Assembly: GCA_023145125.1 (NCBI GenBank)
Contig: JAGLEK010000247.1
Coordinates: 1-7,811, forward strand
Direction: 5' to 3'
DNA from: Bacteroidales bacterium
GTDB taxonomy: Bacteria > Bacteroidota > Bacteroidia > Bacteroidales > B18-G4
DNA length: 7,811 nucleotides
This document shows, one piece after another, positions 4,861-7,811 of this stretch (the stretch's first letter is position 1; every line of letters starts with the position of its first letter). The notes beneath the pieces were generated by a model. That model had not been told where the DNA came from. It saw only the letters and a program-made list of their open reading frames with translations, and ran no database searches. A program made the translations under genes and the position numbers.

Positions 4861-6738
4861 ATGAAAGAAAGAAACAAAGACATCGAAAGACGTGTGCCTT
4901 TTTATAAAAGACATATCAATCAGGTAATTGCATTGCTGTTTATTGCAGGTTTAATTGCATATTCCAACACTTTTTACAGTGCATTTTGCTGGGATGATAA
5001 GGCGCAAATTCTGACCAATGAAAACATTCAGGACCTTGCTTATTTTTCAGATTTGTCGGTATGGACGGATGTGAACTACCGGCCATTGTCAAAGTTTAGT
5101 TTTGCTCTGAACTGGTATTTCGGCGGGGATAATGTTGTTGGATATCACCTTGTTAACCTTTTGCTTCATCTGCTTACTGCTGTGGTAGCATATAGCCTGG
5201 CAAGGTATACATTGTCATTATTGTCGCCGGCTGACGGCTTTGATGAACGCTTTAAAAAAATAAGCGCATTATTTGTGGCGCTGCTATTTCTGCTCCATCC
5301 CCTGCAGACCATGGCAGTGACCTATATTGTGCAGCGGATGACAGTCATGGCCGCCCTTTTCTATCTGCTGGCAGTGTTCCTGTATGCCAGGGGCCGGCAT
5401 GCATATCTTTATGACGGGCTGAGCCGCAGGTCGCTGGGTTTGCTTCTGCTTGCACTGCTGTCGGGCATACTGGGAGTGATGTCAAAACAGAATGCAGTGA
5501 GCTTTCCCCTTGCTTTTATACTATATGAGATATTCTTTATCAGGAAGCCGGATGGGAGATATTGTAAGAAGTATGTTTTTTCAAGCCTTGTAATATTTTT
5601 CGCAGCCTTCCTGGTAGTTGTATTTGCCGGCTTGTTGCCGGCTGAAACGTCGCAATACACCCGCCTGGAGTATTTCAGCGCACAACTGGGGATATTTCAC
5701 AAATACCTCTTGCTGATCCTCTTCCCGATAAGCCAGAATGTGGATTATTTCATCATATTGAAAACACCATTCTTCGGAGCAAGGGAGATCATTGGTGCCA
5801 TCCTTTCTGCCGGAATGCTCGTATTGGGAGTGTTCACCTTCAGGAAGAACAAACTGGTATCTTTTGGCATCTTCTGGTTCTTTATTGCCATGTCGGTCGA
5901 ATCCGGCATCATCCCAATCAGGGATATCATGATGGAGCATCGCATGTACCTGCCCATGTTCGGCATTGGAATGGTGTTAGCGGGGATAATTATGAAGTAT
6001 ATGCCATACAGGTCGGTGTATGTTGTTTATATAACCGGAATCATGTTTTTCATGCTGCTTGCCCTTGGAACATATAACAGGAACAAGGTCTGGCAGTCTG
6101 AATTGACCCTCTGGCAGGATGGTATAGAAAAGAGCCCCGGCAACCCACGGGTGATGAATAACCTGGGGCTTGCAATAAAGGCCAATGCCAGATACGCAGC
6201 AAGCCCGCAACAGCGAATAAATGACTTGCATAAAGCTATCTCCTATTTCAGCGAATCCATGACCGGAGATACCATATTCACACAGGCATACCTGCATCGT
6301 GGGCTGACCTACCTGGAGTTGGAAGAATACGAAAAGGCCCTGCTTGATGTACAGCGTGTAGCATTGACAAAACCCAAATATGCATATATGAAATTGTATA
6401 TCGAAGGGGTGATCCTGGCAAAGCAGGGAATGCTTGAAGCTGCACTGGATAATTTTAATAATGCGATAGATAAAAAGGACGATTTTGCCATGCTTTTTAC
6501 CTGGCGTGGGCTGGTAGAAGCTGAAATGGAGGAATATGGGCTTGCCATAGATGATTTCAAACGTTCTCTCGAGATAGACCCGGAGCAGACTAAATTATGT
6601 ATTAACATCTCAAATTTGTACTTTTACCTGCATGATCACGGGCGGGCACTGGAGTGGATCCGTAAGGCCGGGGATGCGGGAGAGATCGTTGATCCGGGGT
6701 ATTTGCAAATGCTTGAAAGCAGAGTTCTGATAAAATAA
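4861..6738 (+). CDS. GT-C-like membrane glycosyltransferase with C-terminal TPR domain (TMTC-like layout)
   Basis: A 625-residue polytopic membrane protein with a TPR tail. Seen: a basic N-terminus, a first hydrophobic helix at about 21-39, then a loop carrying FCWDD at 42-46 and NYRPL at 72-76. An acidic pair just after the first helix is where GT-C enzymes place catalytic or metal-binding residues. About nine or ten more hydrophobic helices follow to about residue 408, with NVDYF and EHRMYLP at 359-365, blocks familiar from bacterial TPR membrane proteins resembling the TMTC O-mannosyltransferases. From about 428 to 620 there are four to five TPR-like units (e.g. AYLHRGLTYLELEEYEKAL, FTWRGLVEAEMEEYGLAI). 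By family logic it would transfer a sugar from a polyprenyl-phosphate donor on the periplasmic side; acceptor unknown. ATG 4861 was chosen over in-frame TTG 4774 because the predicted promoter lies between them. The GT2 gene follows after 16 bases. Confidence 0.8.
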   Translation: MKERNKDIERRVPFYKRHINQVIALLFIAGLIAYSNTFYSAFCWDDKAQILTNENIQDLAYFSDLSVWTDVNYRPLSKFSFALNWYFGGDNVVGYHLVNLLLHLLTAVVAYSLARYTLSLLSPADGFDERFKKISALFVALLFLLHPLQTMAVTYIVQRMTVMAALFYLLAVFLYARGRHAYLYDGLSRRSLGLLLLALLSGILGVMSKQNAVSFPLAFILYEIFFIRKPDGRYCKKYVFSSLVIFFAAFLVVVFAGLLPAETSQYTRLEYFSAQLGIFHKYLLLILFPISQNVDYFIILKTPFFGAREIIGAILSAGMLVLGVFTFRKNKLVSFGIFWFFIAMSVESGIIPIRDIMMEHRMYLPMFGIGMVLAGIIMKYMPYRSVYVVYITGIMFFMLLALGTYNRNKVWQSELTLWQDGIEKSPGNPRVMNNLGLAIKANARYAASPQQRINDLHKAISYFSESMTGDTIFTQAYLHRGLTYLELEEYEKALLDVQRVALTKPKYAYMKLYIEGVILAKQGMLEAALDNFNNAIDKKDDFAMLFTWRGLVEAEMEEYGLAIDDFKRSLEIDPEQTKLCINISNLYFYLHDHGRALEWIRKAGDAGEIVDPGYLQMLESRVLIK

Positions 6739-6754
6739 TTTAATTTATTTAGGG

Positions 6755-7477
6755 TTGAATATACTGATCATAATACCGGTTTACAATGAGGCTGCCAATA
6801 TTGCGCGCATCATCATGGAGATCAGTGAGAAATTTCCTGATTACGATATCCTGGTTGTAAATGATGCCAGCACAGATGGTTCCGGTGCCATAGCCGAAGA
6901 AAGTGGAAAAGCTGCCGTTGTCAACCTCCCGTATAATCTGGGTATTGGAGGAGCAGTGCAGACAGGGTTCAAGTACGCCAGGGAGAAAGACTATGATATT
7001 GCTTTGCAGTTTGATGGCGACGGCCAGCACCAGGTTGATGAGATAAGTAAGCTTGTGGAGGTTATCGGGGAAGGAGGGACAGATGTGGTGATCGGGTCAC
7101 GCTTCAACAAGAAGACCAACGGCTTTACTACACATACTCTCAGACGCGTAGGTATCATGATCTTCCAGCTCATAAGCTATATGATGATCAGGCAAAAGAT
7201 CACTGACCATACTTCGGGATTCAGGGCATATAATCGTAAGGCCTTCTGTTTCCTGGCCAACCATTATCCCACTGATTACCCGGAACCGGAAGTGGTCATC
7301 CTGCTCGGAAGAAACCATTTTGTGATGAAGGAAGTGTTCACCCAGATGCTACGGCGTCAGGGAGGGGTGTCGTCGATCCCCATTGGCAAAGGGCCATATT
7401 ATATGGTAAAAGTGCTGCTGGCCATGTTCATGGCATCTATCAGGTCGCGGATCATCACTGAAAACAAAAAACAATAA
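6755..7477 (+). CDS. Family 2 glycosyltransferase (polyprenyl-phosphate sugar synthase-like)
   Basis: A 240-residue GT-A fold enzyme that moves a sugar from a nucleotide donor, probably to a polyprenyl phosphate at the cytoplasmic membrane face. Seen: IPVYNE at 7-12, VVNDASTDGS at 34-43 (nucleotide binding), NLGIGGAVQTGF at 61-72, FDGDGQH at 86-92 (metal-binding DxD), VIGSRF at 112-117 and SGFRAYN at 154-160, all typical of DPM1-like GT2 proteins; RRQGGVSSI at 200-208 follows. Only a weakly hydrophobic stretch (about 213-229) is present near the C-terminus, without the paired helices of membrane-anchored versions. The start is TTG: the frame has no ATG or GTG before the conserved IPVYNE block, and a stop lies upstream at 6731. 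The next gene, a DUF2304 protein, starts 2 bases after the stop, a common pairing. The transferred sugar cannot be told from sequence. Confidence 0.9.
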   Translation: MNILIIIPVYNEAANIARIIMEISEKFPDYDILVVNDASTDGSGAIAEESGKAAVVNLPYNLGIGGAVQTGFKYAREKDYDIALQFDGDGQHQVDEISKLVEVIGEGGTDVVIGSRFNKKTNGFTTHTLRRVGIMIFQLISYMMIRQKITDHTSGFRAYNRKAFCFLANHYPTDYPEPEVVILLGRNHFVMKEVFTQMLRRQGGVSSIPIGKGPYYMVKVLLAMFMASIRSRIITENKKQ

Positions 7478-7479
7478 TC

Positions 7480-7811
7480 ATGGGAGCAGTTAGCCAGATA
7501 CAAGTAATTGCCATCACAGTAAGCCTGTTGCTGTTCTTTCTTATCATGTACCTGATAAGGAGTCAGCGGCTGAAAGAAGAATACTCATTGCTATGGATAT
7601 TTTTCAGCCTGGTATTCATACTGTTTTCTTTCTGGAGAAGCGGACTGGATTATATTTCTGATTTTCTCGGTGTTGCTTACCCGCCGGCAGCCCTGTTTAT
7701 GATATTGCTGATGGCAATATTCCTCATCTTAATAGAATTCTCAATCATCATCAGCAAATTAGCTGATAAGAACAAGTCGCTGGCACAGGAGATTGGGCTG
7801 CTTAAGCAGAG
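7480..7811 (+). CDS. DUF2304 family membrane protein (partial, cut by right edge)
   Basis: The first 110 codons of a small membrane protein; the end lies past the right edge, but little should be missing as the family is about 110-130 residues. Seen: hydrophobic helices near 7-26, 35-51 and 66-91; RLKEEYSLLWI at 30-40 and GVAYPPAALF at 64-73, which match the conserved (R)LxEEYSLLW and G..YPP..LF blocks of DUF2304; and a charged, coiled-coil-like tail (ISKLADKNKSLAQEIGLLKQ). The role is not established. It is often found beside a DPM1-like GT2 gene, as here, 2 bases downstream, so a part in anchoring that enzyme or in handling its polyprenyl-phosphate sugar is inferred. The ATG is preceded by an A-rich leader without a Shine-Dalgarno sequence. 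Confidence 0.85.
   Translation, partial: MGAVSQIQVIAITVSLLLFFLIMYLIRSQRLKEEYSLLWIFFSLVFILFSFWRSGLDYISDFLGVAYPPAALFMILLMAIFLILIEFSIIISKLADKNKSLAQEIGLLKQ

Noticed and set aside
5581..5940. Minus-strand open frame of 119 codons
   Set aside because: It lies wholly inside the GT-C/TPR gene on the opposite strand. The translation is of low-complexity, shadow-like character, with no motif.
6739..6754. Possible separate promoter for the GT2 gene in the 16-base AT-rich gap
   Set aside because: TAATTTAT there does not keep the TTTG end of the consensus, and the spacing to the TTG start is too short. Read-through from the upstream gene is the simpler account.

Overview
The window reads as chromosomal DNA from a member of the Bacteroidota. 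The main evidence is two divergent -7 boxes of the TAnnTTTG type in the single real intergenic gap, together with A-rich leaders and few Shine-Dalgarno sequences. Base composition is moderate by eye. The phylum is an inference; nothing here fixes the genus. No rRNA, tRNA, CRISPR, IS element or phage gene was seen, and no stretch longer than about 90 bases lacks a gene.

Left part (4773 down to 1, minus strand): one tightly packed operon of seven genes, transcribed leftwards and running off the left edge. In order of transcription it holds an ABC-2 permease and its ATPase, of the Wzm/Wzt (KpsM/KpsT, TagG/TagH) class that exports cell-surface polysaccharide, and then five consecutive sulfotransferases. 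The sulfotransferases come from two families in a nested order: one Sulfotransfer_1 type, three Sulfotransfer_2 type (heparan sulfate 2-O-sulfotransferase-like), and one further Sulfotransfer_1 type cut by the edge. Every junction in the operon overlaps, by 1, 4 or 8 bases or by about 65 bases, so translation is probably coupled throughout. No glycosyltransferase lies in this operon within the window.

Middle (4774-4860): an 87-base divergent regulatory region with a Bacteroidota-type -7 element facing each way.

Right part (4861 to 7811, plus strand): three co-directional genes with gaps of 16 and 2 bases. They encode a polytopic GT-C-like membrane protein with a C-terminal TPR domain (TMTC-like layout), a family 2 glycosyltransferase of the dolichyl/polyprenyl-phosphate sugar synthase kind, and the start of a DUF2304 membrane protein, a frequent partner of such glycosyltransferases.

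Working model (inference): a glycan made in the cytoplasm is sulfated at several positions by up to five PAPS-dependent enzymes and then exported by the ABC transporter, giving a sulfated surface or extracellular polysaccharide. ABC-dependent export suits this, because the whole chain is available to soluble cytoplasmic enzymes before it crosses the membrane. The divergent unit would supply a lipid-linked sugar (GT2 plus DUF2304) and a GT-C enzyme that uses it outside the cytoplasm. The most notable feature is the exporter-linked array of five sulfotransferases.
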